A stretch of 64,000 nucleotides of DNA, from the NCBI GenBank assembly GCA_014549065.1, contig JACDOX010000003.1, positions 15,875,877 through 15,939,876 of the forward strand. The letters run 5' to 3'. This document shows positions 12,261 through 26,000 of the stretch, piece by piece. Position 1 is the stretch's first letter. Every line of letters begins with the position of its first letter. The stretch comes from Cardinalis cardinalis. Its lineage: Eukaryota; Chordata; Aves; Passeriformes; Cardinalidae. The notes beneath the pieces are model-generated. The model saw nothing but the letters and a program-made list of their open reading frames with translations, had not been told where the DNA came from and did not search any database. Position numbers and translations under genes: made by a program.

Positions 12261-15200
12261 TGAAAGAGCATTTCTGTGGTTTGTCAACTGTTTTGAAGCC
12301 CAGGGGTGCCTGTGTGTGGAGCTGATGGAACTCTGAAAAGCAAGGCCGTGTGCTCTCAGGAGGTGATCAGATCCCAAAGCAGCAGTGGCAGCCNGCTGCA
12401 GGCTGGGTTTCGAGACACAGCAGCCGTGCAGAGCTGCCAGGGCAGGATGGTGAGGTGCTGCAGCGCAGCCTATCGTGGTGTCTGCTCCCTAGAACGCCAA
12501 AACTCTGGCACAGCNGCCCCAATCTGCTCCTCCCCACCCTCTGCTGCTGAATGAACAGCGACTNTGGGAGGAGAGCTGCTCTCACAGGGGTCTTGGCTTC
12601 TTCTCAGCCTTGTTCACCACTAAACTGTATTTGAGCAGGTAGGAGGGGAGAATCAGTGGTCCTACAAATCACTGCTGCAGAGAAAATGTTGCATTTTTTG
12701 TGCCACTAGTTCAAGCCCACAGGGATACTCACAGCCCAAAATCACACTAGGATTTTTGCAGGCAGCTGGACAGCCAAAGGTTTTGGTGTGGCTTTGAGAT
12801 CCACACCTTACATTGAACATCTTTCAGATATTTTTTCCTTGCAATATTTGAAANGTCTGCCAAGAGATACTTGATGAGAAATGCCACTGGCCATGGAGAA
12901 CTTGAAAGGGAAAACTGATAAAAGTACAAAGGAGAACCACCTTGTTATCTCCTGCTGTCCAGCTTTAATGTGAAAAATTACCAATTACTCTTAATGCAAC
13001 CCCCAAAATCTTCTATAGATCCTTATGGGCAAGTCCCATTTTAAAGAGTTAATTAAAGGTAGGACCTGGGATCTGAAATGTGCTTTCATGAGACATTTCA
13101 ACCCACTCTAAACCATCTCCAGCTTCCAGTGGACTGAAGTCTAAGAGGAAATGCCCAGTTGGGTGGTTTGATGGTGATGGTGCCTCGTGAGCTGACCAAG
13201 CACAGGCCTGGCAGCAGGGCCTGGGGCCAGGCCATGTCTCACATGAGCAAACCAGTGCATGTGGCTCTGCTGGAGGAGGTGGAAACACCTTTCCCAAAGG
13301 AAACATTTTGGGCCTATTAAAAGCAGCAGTTTAAGTAGAACAAGATGTGGCAGCAGAGCCAGCCCAAGGCTTTTCAGCAAGCAGGCTACAGGGAATTTTG
13401 CCACCCCCAGAATGAAGATTTATTTTGTTCTTCTCACAGCTGCAAAATAGAACTTGCAGCAGTCAAGTCTAAAGTAGACAGAGTAATGGGATACAAAGGG
13501 TGTCCAGGGCTGTGGAAACAGGCTTGGGAAGGATCAGGAAGGGGATAGAAAAGAACGGGAGATGTCAAAAGGACATGGGAAGCAAGGAGGTGGACTTCGG
13601 GGTAGTGAAATTTTCAGCAAGGCTCAATTCTTCATTTTCTACTCTCCTTCCAGCCGCCCTGTTAGTCTCATCCCAATCCATGACTCAGGACCTCCAAGTA
13701 CCTGTCCACCTCCATCTACTGCCTCCCTCCAGCCTTGCTTGCCTCCAGGTACCTCCCCACAACCTGGGAAGCACAAACCTGGCTCTGCTGCNCTGCTTCT
13801 CCTTTTGCTCCATCTCAATCTTCTTTCCTTAAAGACAAAGCTAACACAGTGGGAGTCGTTCTAAAATCCAGATCCTATTAATCTCCCCTCAGCACCACAT
13901 TCTCCTAAACGGTTGCATCTGTTGAGGACACCAGCTGGGACAGATGACTAATGTTTTGTGAGGCTACACCCCCTTGGGTGGCTTGGCAAAGCAGCTGGGG
14001 TTCAAGTGGGGAGAGGTTTGAAGGAGCCACAGGAGGCTCCGGGCTGCCCGCGGCCCTCGCCCTCTGCAGACAGATGGTGATCTCCNAGGGCCAGCACTAA
14101 TGACCTCAGAGCAGTCCCCAGGCTGCGAAAATAGTCCATTACACGTCTAATTATGCAAATTCAAAATAAAAATCACAATTAAAGGCCCTGAGCCAATTCT
14201 NATCGAATTTGCACCAGTGGGATATCAGTTTTGAAGGAGGGTAGGAGCAGAGGCTTGGAGCAGGATGAGGCAGAGGCTCATGGCTCTGCCAGCACCCCTC
14301 CCCTCCGGAGGCCTCTGCATGTGCTCAGCCTGATGCTTCCCTAAGCTTATTTCCTCCTCAGGAGGGTAGAAATTTTTAACCTTTAACTTTTTTAACCTTC
14401 CTGGGAGGTGCACAGTTGATGGAAGTGCCCCTTCCCTGACTGCGAGCAGTTGAGCCCCACTATCCTGGCCATGAAGCACAGAGCCCTGTGTTTACGGGAC
14501 AGCCCTTGGACTCGAAAAATGTTCTAAGCACACTGGCTTACCAATGAATGTCCTGATCAGCCCCACCAGACTCCTCCTGCAGTGTGACTCTGTCCTGCCC
14601 AGGCTGTGTGGAATGTAATGGTGCAGTGCAACCTGGAAATGAAAGGTCCTGTGTCATACCAGCACCAAATAAATAACTTTCCATGGGGGCCCTGACCACC
14701 AAGCAATCCTTACAAATAACTATGAGCTGTTTAATCCTTCTCCAAGGTTAAGGAGGGAAATGTTCAGGGCCTGTATGAGGCAGCTGTGTGCTGTGCCAGC
14801 ACCTGGCTCCTTGCAGGGTGTGAGCATCACCCCATCCACAGCCCTCTTGCTGGCTGCCATGGTGCCCTGTGCCACTGANAGGCTCACTGGAAGATCTTTC
14901 CGATTTTTAGACATGTGTCTTGAAATCAATTAGAGGGACTCTTAAAAGGACATTCAGCAGAATGGAGTGTTTAGTGTTTCCTTGAGATCATCTTGAAGCA
15001 ATTTTACCCCATTTAATCTTAAAAGAGCATTATAAATTTCAAAGACATGTTCCAGACCTTTAGTATAAGTCTCCTCCCACTGCTCTTTTGTCCATATTCT
15101 GCATCACTTTGCCTGAAATACAACCTTTATTTCAGGCAAATGAAAGGAAGGGAGGTAATTCCCTGCACACTGACGTTAAAGTTCTCTTTTCAGCTAAGCA

Positions 15201-16319
15201 AAATTTGCTTTCAAGATTTTAGGCCATGGCTGATGTGTCTGATAAGCTTCAGGACTCAGCTACTTGAAAGTCTACACATTACCCAGCTCTGGAGATAAGT
15301 ACATTCATGAATTGTGGGAAAACACTGCTGGGTAATCAAACACCTCACGTGCTCCTGCCTCAGCTCAGGGCTGGCTCTCCCAGGGCTCTCCATCTGTGCC
15401 TGCAGCCAAGCCAGGCTCCCAGTGACCTGCTCCAATTANCCCAGCCCAGGCAGCAGTGGCAGGTCAGGCAGGAGCTGTGCCTGCATGACCCAGCCTCCCT
15501 GCAGAGGCAAAGCTTCCAACAGGCAACTGAGCCAGCTCAGCCCTGCTTGAATACATTAACCTTTCCAGAATTGCAGCTTTCAGTGCCAGCAGCCTTTTCT
15601 CCAGNGACCTGGAATCCTCCTGGCTCTGTTCTAGAGCCCACTGAACCAAGTTATGGGTCTCCATGACTTTGTGTCAACCCTTCTTCAGCTGAACATCTCC
15701 TCATCCTCTCTTTTCATTGTCTCTGCAGGTCTCTACACTCANTTGTCTGCCAGAAGAGATATGGAGGGAGAATTTCCTGTCTTGAGCCTTTTGGTTATAT
15801 CAAGTTTAAAAAGCTAACAAGAGGTTCTCACTAAAAACAGGATCCAGGGTGTCTTTGCACACATAACTTTCCTTGCAAACAANAAACTTTGTATTAATAA
15901 TAATTTCATTTTCACAGCACCTATCAAACATTAATACTTGCTCTTGCACCAAGTGGTAAATATTCTCCTTGTGTTACAGTGCACAGGCTAAGGGGTTTAC
16001 CTCAGGCCAAAGGGATTTCATTTCACATTACACTTTAAAACTTCCCTCTGGCCAGATCATGACTCTGTCTTCAAGCAATAATAAATTCAACAATACTTGA
16101 TGGTCTGGAAAGACATATAATTTTCCTCTCCAAAACTGCTTCCAGATCAACTTCATTTTATATTGTAAATGAAAGAAAGGAAATAGACTACAAACACAGA
16201 TGGGTGGAGTTTCTTTCTCATGTTCTGAATAAAGGATCCAAATTTCCTAACTGCATTTAACAGCCCTTTTGAAGAGCCAAGGAGACACTTGGAGGATGTA
16301 ACACAGGCACAGGTGGCCC
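12261..16319. other. Intergenic sequence; possible conserved AT-rich element
   Basis: No gene is recognised. Around 14130-14220 there is an AT-rich block with a homeodomain-type TAATTA next to an octamer ATGCAAAT (14152-14159). It resembles developmental enhancers, but this is motif-level evidence only. Confidence 0.45.
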
Positions 16320-16440
16320 TCAGCTGGGGCATCCCAATCCTTGGAGGTTTCCAAGGGCCTGGAACAGGGCAAAGTCCCAGGTCTAGTCTCAGAGTTGGCC
16401 CTGCCTTGGGCAGCATGTTGGGCTGGAGATCTCCAGCCTG
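16320..16440 (+). mobile_element. CR1 LINE fragment (degraded)
   Basis: The plus strand carries the CR1 3'-UTR words CTTGGAGGTTTCCAAGG, GCCTTGGGCAGC and GTTGGGCTGGAGATCTCCAG in the normal order, with small gaps. It lacks the final tandem ATTCTATG-type end, so it is truncated on both sides. Its age cannot be judged from this alone. Confidence 0.6.
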
Positions 16441-19400
16441 CCCTCCTGCAGGAATTACCCTCTGATCCCCCACACACACAATTTTTTGTGATACAAGGTG
16501 ACAACTATATTTTGTTTCAGAGAGACCTCTCCATGAGTTTGACTGCAAGGGTGATAAATAACAGTATTTTCTAGACCCATTAAAAAGCGGGACAGCAAGC
16601 AGTGCCTCCATCTGCTNATTACATTTTGGATATTACTGCTCTTACAGGAGGCAACATGACACAGGGACCTGAGCGTGGCTGTTAGGTGGTTCTCTGTGAA
16701 GTTAAAGAGCCACACAAAGGTGGGCGGGGTGTCTGTGCTCCTTCATTCCTTCTCACATTATTATCAGCCACAGCAGCAACCAGCAGATTCCATGAAAGAC
16801 ATTTGTGGTGTTATTTCTTCCTCTCAGCTGGCAGATGTTCATTACATTCAGGTCGTACCTAAATGTCACAGGAGCCCTATTGGGACAGATCCTGCGTACA
16901 GTTGTCGTGTTTTATTCATCATGTCTTCTCAGAAGGTCTCACTTCATAAACGACAGGCACCTTGGTCACAGGAGGGAACCTTCTCTTGGACTGTGCAATC
17001 TGTAGGTGTCCTCACAAGGAGCAGAGAGTGAGACACCACAGGAACGTCTGCCTCATGCATTACCAAGAATCACAGAAGCATTTCTGAGCATCACAGCTCA
17101 GTGTGCTTTACAATACAAGTGATTCTTGAGGGGAAAACAGAAAAAAAGTAAAAGGAAACTAATTAAATGCCTCTTAGCAGACNCATTTAACACCAATAAT
17201 GTGACAAGGTCAATGGCCACAGTGTCAGCAGAGTCATCTGGCCAGCGACAGGGTCACAGAACACCTTGTACCCTCACAGGAATATATTTACAGACAAGCT
17301 GGATCTCACCTAATGCTGGGAGCTCTCAAGTCCCACTAAACTATTGTAAAGTAAATAGTAGCTGAAGGAACTGAGCCCCTCCAGACAAGCCCTTCAGAAA
17401 TCCCTGACCATTCCTCCTCCATGTGGTTACTTTGCCTATTCTCCATGTACTGCAGNAACCCGCTGGAATTGTAACTGGCAGCATCATTTCATCAGAATAC
17501 TCTGCACAGCACTGTCCTGTCATTACATTCTCTGGAGAAACATGGCATTTCCATTAAAAACTCCATTAAAAATATACATGGAGCCTTCACTGCAGCTGGC
17601 TTGGCTTTGGTGCTACCTCAGACCTCAGCACGCCAGCCTGAAGGCTGNTAAGGTGTTGGAGCTCCTGCACAAGGGCATGGCAGGATTTGGTAGGTGGAGG
17701 CAAACTGGAGTTTGCCAAGAGGAGAGGCAGGATTTGTGCAGCACATGGGCTGCTACCTCCTCCTGGCTGAGCAGCAACCAGCCCAGGGGACACCAGCAGA
17801 CCAGACAACATTCTCATTAGTTACAAGCAAAAAAAAACCAAACCCAAAATACACATTATTGTCTCAAAAATAATTATAATCCTTGGCTTCTTGTTTGCAT
17901 GTTCATTAGCATGTTAATAGGATACCTATTATGGAAGGGCTAAACCATGCAGTCATGCACATATGCATCCAGTCATTTATTACAAAAACAGCTTCCCCTC
18001 TATTTGACATATTTCTCCCTGTCCAGAAAATGGTTCAAGCTGCACCATCTGGGGCAAGCTGTAATTGATGAATACATCTTGAGGAAAGCAATTTTGCTTT
18101 CTGTGCATTACACAGCCAATTATCTTTTCCAATATTGAGAGCTCTATTTACTTACTGTTGATGGAGCCAGGGAATTGCTGGAAGAAGGACCCATGGGAGG
18201 GTTGCACCTACTTGCAAGCTTCACATAAAAACACACCAGTCTTCAAACAAATACACAAGTTCAGATAAATAGGGGGAGAAATGTCAAAAGGGAGTCCCAA
18301 CAAACAACCGATCCACAAACCACTATGTCCATGTGGAAGAAAAGTACTGCTGGTGAAGGAAGCATCCAGGGTGGCCCAGAGCCAGGCAGGGACAGAGCTC
18401 CTAAGCCCAAGAAGGGAGGATGGGGAGTGGTGGGCAGCCTGTGGGACAGCAGTGGTGGCACAGGGCTNAGCCAGCCTGAGTGAGCAGCACAGTTGCTTTG
18501 GTACTTCTTGAGATGATCACACAATAATTTCTGACTCAGCAGCATGGTTAACTATGAAAATGTGAGTGTAAGACATTACTCAGGGCAGGTAACTATCCTG
18601 GAGAAAGCTACAATGGAGACTGTAGCCTTTCCTGCAGCCATCATCCTCCACATTTCATCTTCGTGGCANAAAAAGCACAGCCAGTTTTCTGTCTTTTGTT
18701 AGACTATTTCAGGCAGTGCCTGGTAGGAGGGTCATGGAGAGAACTGTGCTGGTGGTTTTGGGACAGAGCACCAGTCTGTCAGCAGATTAAATCTTTTGCA
18801 AATGCTATTCTCAACACATCATGCAGGAACTAAACTTCAGACCAACAGCTCAGCACAAACTTAATTTCATTGCGAAACTGGAGCCTCTCATATTTTGGCT
18901 ATAACACTCCTAAAACATTTGTGTTTTTCATTGCACCCTGCTCCATTTCTTTGGTTTTACTCTACCCCTGAATTTTCTGCACGTCTCAGATTTTTATGTT
19001 GGGGAGGAATGCACTGCAGATGCTTCACTTAGAAAGCCCCACAGCAGTCAGGGAGGACACAAAAATGGGCATCAGCTGGTGACCTGCCTGACAGCAGGGG
19101 AGCAGCAGAGGTCTGGGTGAGCAGGTTGGTGGGTGANTGGAATATTCCATTGAACAAAAAGCATCAGAGAAGACTTTGGCACATAGGGTCAGGACTTTAC
19201 CGAGCACATGTTAAAATGCTGATGACCTCAGTTATGAGCTCTGCTGGAAGTCCAAACATTGCCAGTCTCCAGAATGAATGGTCAGATAAAACAAATTACT
19301 ATGTTGAGCTATGGTCATAATCATCACCCACAAAAAGATCATCACAATGCATCACTTAGGTGAGCCCGTATTTGCAAGACCTTGCCCTAAATCTATTGGC

Positions 19401-22400
19401 ATGAAAATTTTAACTATATGTCCCTGCAGATCTGCAATTCATGCCAGAACAGGACAGAATCTATAGCTAATTCCAGTATCAGAGAAATAGATAAATCAGC
19501 ACACAGAGGGGTAGTTTTGGAAACATTTTTCCAGTAGTAGACAGACTCAAGTCACTTGTATGCATTTAGCATCCATCAAATGATAAGGACAGTTGTTGGC
19601 TAGCAAAGCACACACAGTCTCACTCTGGGCACTCCAAACATTTCCACATCTTGTCACTACCCATGGCTTTTGTCACCTCTGCCACCAGAAACAGNATTCA
19701 CTACTGCAGCATAAGCAGCCTGTAGCAAATCTCCTCTCGCCACCAAAAACCCCACTTCCACTAATTAAACTACAAGGTTCTCAAGAGGGACCTGCCCTCA
19801 CCAAGCACTCCTGGGGCACTCACTGACCTCAAGCCTCCTGCTTCAGGGAGAATACACAGGGCACCAAACCCTGGCATGGAGGCTGTCCCTGGTTGCCCAT
19901 GCACTGAGGATGGAAAGCCAGGGTTGCGCCTTGCAGTGCCACAAGTGGACTAATGGGAAAGGAATCAANGATGGCATAGACCAGGAGAGTACTGCTGCTG
20001 GCCAGGATGGGCTGTTGTGGTGAGGATTTCAGCAATAGGTGTCCTGTGAGCCAACTTTCCCAGCAGTTTAAAAAAAATGTCCTACAAAGACAAACCTGCC
20101 ACAACCCACGACACCAGAGAGCAAACGATGAGATTCATGGAGTGCAGGAGGCTGCTCTTCAGGGTGGAGGCTNGTGATCAGTTCAGCTGCTGCTGGGGAG
20201 GCTGGAAGCGTGGCTGCCTGGAGCTCAGAAGAAGAGGAAGGGTCATAAGGAAAAAGCCCAAAGACCCATGGAAAGTTGAAGAACATACACACACAGAAAA
20301 AGAGCACATTGTGTCCAAAGAAAGTTCAACAACTTTCCCAGCTTATTGGATTGTGGGAACTTTGCTTTTCCAGGGAATAACTATGCTATTTTCAGCATTT
20401 TTATTATTCAATTTGTCACAGGCTGTCTCAGGAGACTATCAACAATCAGTTTCAAGCAGCATCTGACCACAAACACTTCTCCACATGTGATTTAGAACAT
20501 CTGGAACGAAGGAGACAGCTTTCAAAGCGTGCCAGCNCTGCGCTGCCTCTCCACATTTCTTCTCCTTCCTTCCATCTTCACACCATTGTCAGACTGCACA
20601 GAAAGCTGGCTGGAGAAGCCAAGTGTGGAGTCTGACAGTGCAGCACTGCCTGTGTTTGCCACGAGCACAGGGGGAGAGCGGGCACCGGCTGCCTTGAAGA
20701 AGGGCACAGTCAGGGACTGCTGGTGGCACATTCCTCGCATCGCTGAGCTACTTTGATTTAAACTTCACATTCCCTAGGGACAGGAGATGTGATCCTTGGC
20801 CTGGAGGCTGGCCAGCCTGAGGGCTTGCACACTGGATATTGCATGCACAGAGCCGAAAAGGAGGCGCGTGCTTTGCTCCGTGCCAGCTGTACACACCAGC
20901 TCTCTGATTAGCNCAGTGATTTCCTCAGAAACCCAGAGCAACCTTTCCACCAGAGCTGTCTGGCAGGTAAACTGTAAATTAGCAAAGCAGTCCTTCAGCA
21001 AGCCTGAGGAGGGAATGGGAACATATGAAAAAGGAATCCAGGGAAATAGCAGAGGAAATGACATTCTGATCCCAGCTGGAAGCTCTGCAATGAGCTGCTC
21101 GGTGTCCGCACAGCAAACTTACACGAGAACGGGGAGAGGTTCTGGCCCTGCAAAGCCGATGAGAATTTTGTCATCATCTGGGAGGGGGAAGGTTTCACAC
21201 AGCCATTAATTCTGTGTTCATCCCTAATTTCCCTGAGTGACCCAGGCGGATGTGGTGCAATGGCACAGTGGGCTGCACTCACCGCCTGCTGCCGTGCACG
21301 TCTGGCCTCCCTGCGTGGCTGCCAAGTGCTGGGCTCATTAGCACATGTGCCCTGCTGCTCCCAGCNCTGCCCAGCCTGTGCTGTGCAACCCCAGGACTGG
21401 TTTGTAACAAAGTCAGCAGCAGGGCACAGAGAGACTTTGAACCATGCTTTGAGATTATGACATTGCAGCAAGATCTGGATCCACTGCTTCCTCTCCTTTC
21501 TAGGTTTTCAAAAAATGGCTGGAAGAATTCTGGGATGTGTGCCTATCTTAAGTCAGAAAGTCTGGAATTTTGACACACAGTGTCTTCTAAGAGAGCTTAT
21601 GAAGTCCCTGACACCTGCCACGGCTGCAGAAAGCACAACTGCTATCCCAGTGCATGGCTGTGCATCACGCCCAAGCCAGAGTCACAGATCCCGTGTCCTC
21701 TCCCCTGTCCCATCCTGCACAGGGACCTGTGTCCCCCAGGGAGCTCCTGTCACAGGGTCACTTCTCAGCCCTTGCAGCCCATTGTCCTGGCTCACAAGAA
21801 GGGCNAGACCATGGTGCTGCAGTGGCAGGGAACGTGGTGGTTCAGCTCATGCTGAAATGTGAAACCGCAGCCTCAGTCTTACTTTTCCAGCCANTTCTAG
21901 GCAAGAAATAGCTGTAAATACAAGTCTTACTTCTAGTTGCTAGGATCCATTTTTTTTCTTTTTTTTCCCAAGACTGAAAATGGTTTTCANCTCCATTAGT
22001 AGCCAGTTCACTAAAAAAGAAACAAAAATGTGTAAACTTACCTTTTCCTCACAAGAAAAAAGATGCATCCTTAAAGCCACAGGTACCTTTATGCCATATT
22101 GCAAACACAACAATCCAAAAAATGAAGAACAAAGAAACTTGACTTGAAGTATGGTTTCCACAAGAGCCCAATCTTCAAGAAACAACGTGACAACATCCCT
22201 TGTATGATGAGAAGTGGCATCCAGTGGATGTGCCAGGTGGAAGATGTCCACGCTGCCCCCCCATTTTCATTTCTTTGAAGCATGTATGTTCACACACTCC
22301 AGCTGAGGACACCAAAAGCAGTTTCCCAGGAACTGCAGGGACAGCATTTCCTCAGTGCTGCACTGCCACCAAACATTTCCCACTCATTCAGGTTGCTGTT

Positions 22401-22974
22401 GGCATTGAACTGAGCAGTGACACACTCCAAAAGCTGCCTGCCAGACCTCACAAGCTCCCTGTGAGGTACCAATCCTGATACATGGGTTTTGGAGCCCAAG
22501 TCTTCAAGACTGAAGAGCCAAAGCAGCTAAACCCTGGTGGCTGCAGTTCAGCAGTCACTGAAAGCTCCTGATGCCTGGNAGCTCATGTACCTTTTCAAAG
22601 TGCCTCTTACCCTATACCCTGCTTTGGATTTGCTTTTCTTTCTGAGAGAATTTCATGCCCCTCCTTACATCAGATTCTAGAAGATTCAATGCAAGTATGA
22701 CCAAGACCCTGGAGAAACAGGCAGACCTCTGAGCAGGGCACACCGGGGCCATGTGAGGGAAGGAATATCTGGGAGTGCAAAACATGAGGAGAAAGCCACA
22801 AAGACAAGGGAAGCCTCCAAATAACACCATGGATCAGGACTAGCACAGTAACCAAAAATAGATCAAATCTAGTTTTGTTCCACCCTGGCTGGATGTAGCA
22901 CTCCAGGGTCTGACAGCTGGAAAAGATGCTCTCCTCTCTGGAAAGGTTTTCCTCACCCTCTTTGTACAGAAAAA
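16441..22974. other. Intergenic sequence, no gene recognised
   Basis: No conserved coding exon or RNA gene was recognised. At 17850-18130 there is an AT-rich stretch with several TAAT and TTTGCAT/ATTAGCAT words and few signs of repeats, possibly a conserved non-coding element. The other open frames here lack family features. Confidence 0.45.
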
Positions 22975-23092
22975 CCTGAAGATGGACAGGGCTCTGAGCA
23001 ATCTCATGTAGTTCAAGTCCTGCTCATCAAAGCAGGGATTGGACTAGAGNCCTTTAATGGCCCTTCCAACTCAGACTGTTCCATGATTCTGC
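22975..23092 (+). mobile_element. CR1 LINE 3'-end fragment
   Basis: The plus strand shows the end of a CR1 element: GACAGGGCTCTGAGCAATCT, then GCAGGGATTGGACTAGA, then CCTTTAATGGCCCTTCCAAC, ending at the characteristic TGTTCCATGATTCT terminus. About 120 bp is clear. The preceding 80 bp may be a more diverged continuation. Confidence 0.85.
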
Positions 23093-26000
23093 AGGACTGA
23101 AACTTGAAGCATGGAATGGCTCACAGTCCCCGTTTTCCTTTTCCAGTTTGTTCTCTTGTTGTTTTGTTTTGCCCTGAGAAATCCTGCCTCCTCACCAGCA
23201 GGAAGAAAACCACACAGGTAGGACCAACTCTACATCCCTGGAGCCAATCACATGCAGGACAACAGGTCATATCAACATTTCTAAATAGTGCTCAAATAAA
23301 GGGTCAAGGAGAACAACTCTGTGCTACTAATGGGCTGATTATGAACTGATTATGGAAACATTCCTACACTTATGTTGCCATAGGTTTGTTGTCTGTTTAG
23401 AACAAATGCCCTTTAAAAAAAATTATTTCTGATAACCATCCCCAGAGCAGTTCATGAAAACTCAGGAACCTTCCATCACAAAGCCCCAATCCCCATATGA
23501 TATTAAGAAGTTTGTGATGTAATGAAAATTTAGGATATTCCACTGCAAGCTTAGCCACAATTTTTGGACTTTATTTTTAATAACCATCAATAGCTTATGG
23601 GGAAATCAATCAGACAGAATTGCTTTGAACACCTCCAATTTGAGTCTCCATGTTTAAACTTATGCAAAGATCCCTTCCCATAGCTGTACAGCATCCTAGC
23701 AAGTAAAGAGATACCTGAGTGTATTCACAGCTATTTAATGCTCCTTTGCATCAGTTGAAAATGAGTTCCCTCCTTTTGGCATCACAGTTTGAAACTGCCT
23801 GTTTGATAGTCTGATGGATTCATTTTTTCCAGCTAGGAGAAGCACACACAGCAACCTCGAAGGCTTCGTGCAGTGAATTAAACCAGCAGAGACTCATCAC
23901 AGCATCACTTGGAGGAGATCTCTCCTCTAACAGGAAGAGACAGAGCACATAGCAACAGCACCTTTTCATGTTTCAGGCTTCAGGTTTGCTTTTTGTCAGA
24001 GTTTTGGGAAATACTGGTNATATCACACAGCTAACAAGGTAACTTGAGAGGGAACAAAGCATCTCTCATTAAAAACAGCTCTTGGAAGGGAAATAAAACA
24101 TTTCCTGTGTGTTCAGCTGCAACCAAGGTGCCAAGATGCAGTGGTAGATAATGTAATAACCTAAAAGAATACATTGTTGCTGTATCCTGGAGATATTTGC
24201 CTCCCTTTATCACTGCAGGGAACGTCAAAGGCAGGAGAGAACACAGTGGGAGGAAATCAGAACGTGATGTGAGCCAGAGCAGGAAACATCATCCAGCATC
24301 TCAAAGACCACCCAGTATCAAGATACTGGTGGGGAAAGAATTCATAATGTGCAGAAGGGACATTGCCAGGCCAGTAAAAATCCCCATTCATTGTGGCAAA
24401 ACCCACCATGTCCCACTTTCAGAGAAGAGCATTCGATGTTTCAGATGGTAAAGGTGAAAGTGGGCAGTGAAGTCCCAGGCTCCTCCAGGATTCCCTGCAG
24501 AGCCCCAGCACTTTGCCATGTTTCCAGAGAAGAAGATTCCCTGGCAACAAGAATATTTAGTTGTCTGGGTGTTCTTTGTATTTTTGGGTTTTTTAAAGTT
24601 TTGTTTTTGTTTTTTGATAATTGGATACCACAAACAGTAAAATGTGACACAGCAAAGATATCGTTACCTTGGGCTGAATGCAGGGAGCAGCCTTGGAAAC
24701 CAGCTGAATTATGAAGAAAAGAGATCCAGATTCTTTGAGGTTTCTTTTCATTCACATTTAAAGCCTTTTGTGCCTCATGCTTCATCATTTCACCTAATCA
24801 CTCCACAGCCAGATGTCAATGGTTTAAAGGTTCAGAATGAAGGAGAGAGCCAATCTGTTTCTTAACAGTTTTAGGACTCAGTTTCATCAGTTGCTTAAAC
24901 TCCACGGTCTCAGACTGTCCNCACTCTCATTTTGAATTAAAGTCTGAGTACTCAATCCATCCATGGGTGGAAGGGAACAGGAGCAGAACTGGTTTTAGCT
25001 GATAACGAGATTAAGTTGATATCAGAATCCCAATTCTTTAAATAACACTAGTTTACTGTAGACAAACACAGCCAAACATAAAATAGCAATGCATCTACTT
25101 AAAACCAACAAATTCATAGGAGTATTTTTTTCCTCTTTGCATTCCAGCTAATTTTTCAAGACTGCCCAGTGCAAATCTGCCCCAACCTACATGAAAACAC
25201 ATTTCCACAACAATTACTGACAGCAACTGTAAATTCACCACAATCCTCTCTCCACTCTGCTTCAGAAGCCCAGGGAAATCCGGTGCTGCTGAGGGAGTGC
25301 TGTGGGCAGAGTCACCCTGTGAGACAGAACGTGGCAGCTCTGGCCATGTCTGAACAGTCTGTGCTTAAANCAGCCACTGCTCACACCTGCTGCTCAATAT
25401 TTCAGCAGAAGCAAGTTCTGCTCTGCCAATTAACTTTTTTTTTTTTTCCATGCACTAAACCTCCCTTTACCTTNAAGTCCAGGAGGAAACACTCCAGTGA
25501 GTCAGAACATGGAAAGTCTCACTGTAAGTGGGACAGACACATGAATGGTGCTGTCCTTGAGGAGGATGCCACTGCCTCANTAAGCCTCCTGAAACTCCTG
25601 AGCAGATCACACAACTGCAGACAGACAGGTCTGCAGTGCAAACCCCCAAATCCTGGGCTGGAATGGCTGCAAGATTACACCAACCTTCAGCTACATTTCA
25701 TCNGGAAAGTCATGGGACAGTGACATACCAAGTACTTGACTAAAAGCAGTATCCAAAAAATTTTGATCACTTTGAGGAGTTTTACAAAAATTGGCAAACA
25801 ATTTTCCCTCACACGTAATCATTGTTTGTGTAAGCTAAAAAACACTACAGTAAGGAGGGAAGTTAGACAGCAGGAGAGTCAGAACTCGTTTGTTGGTCAT
25901 ACTAGAGATTCCCTCAAATTCACACTGCTCCACATTAGTGTAATTCTCAGCATCCCCAAACTCCTGTCCAGTTCTGTCTTTGAAACATTTGTTGGGAAGT

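Noticed and set aside
16153..16611. Minus-strand open frame of 152 codons
   Set aside because: It overlaps a CR1 fragment and has no recognisable domain, so it is a chance frame.
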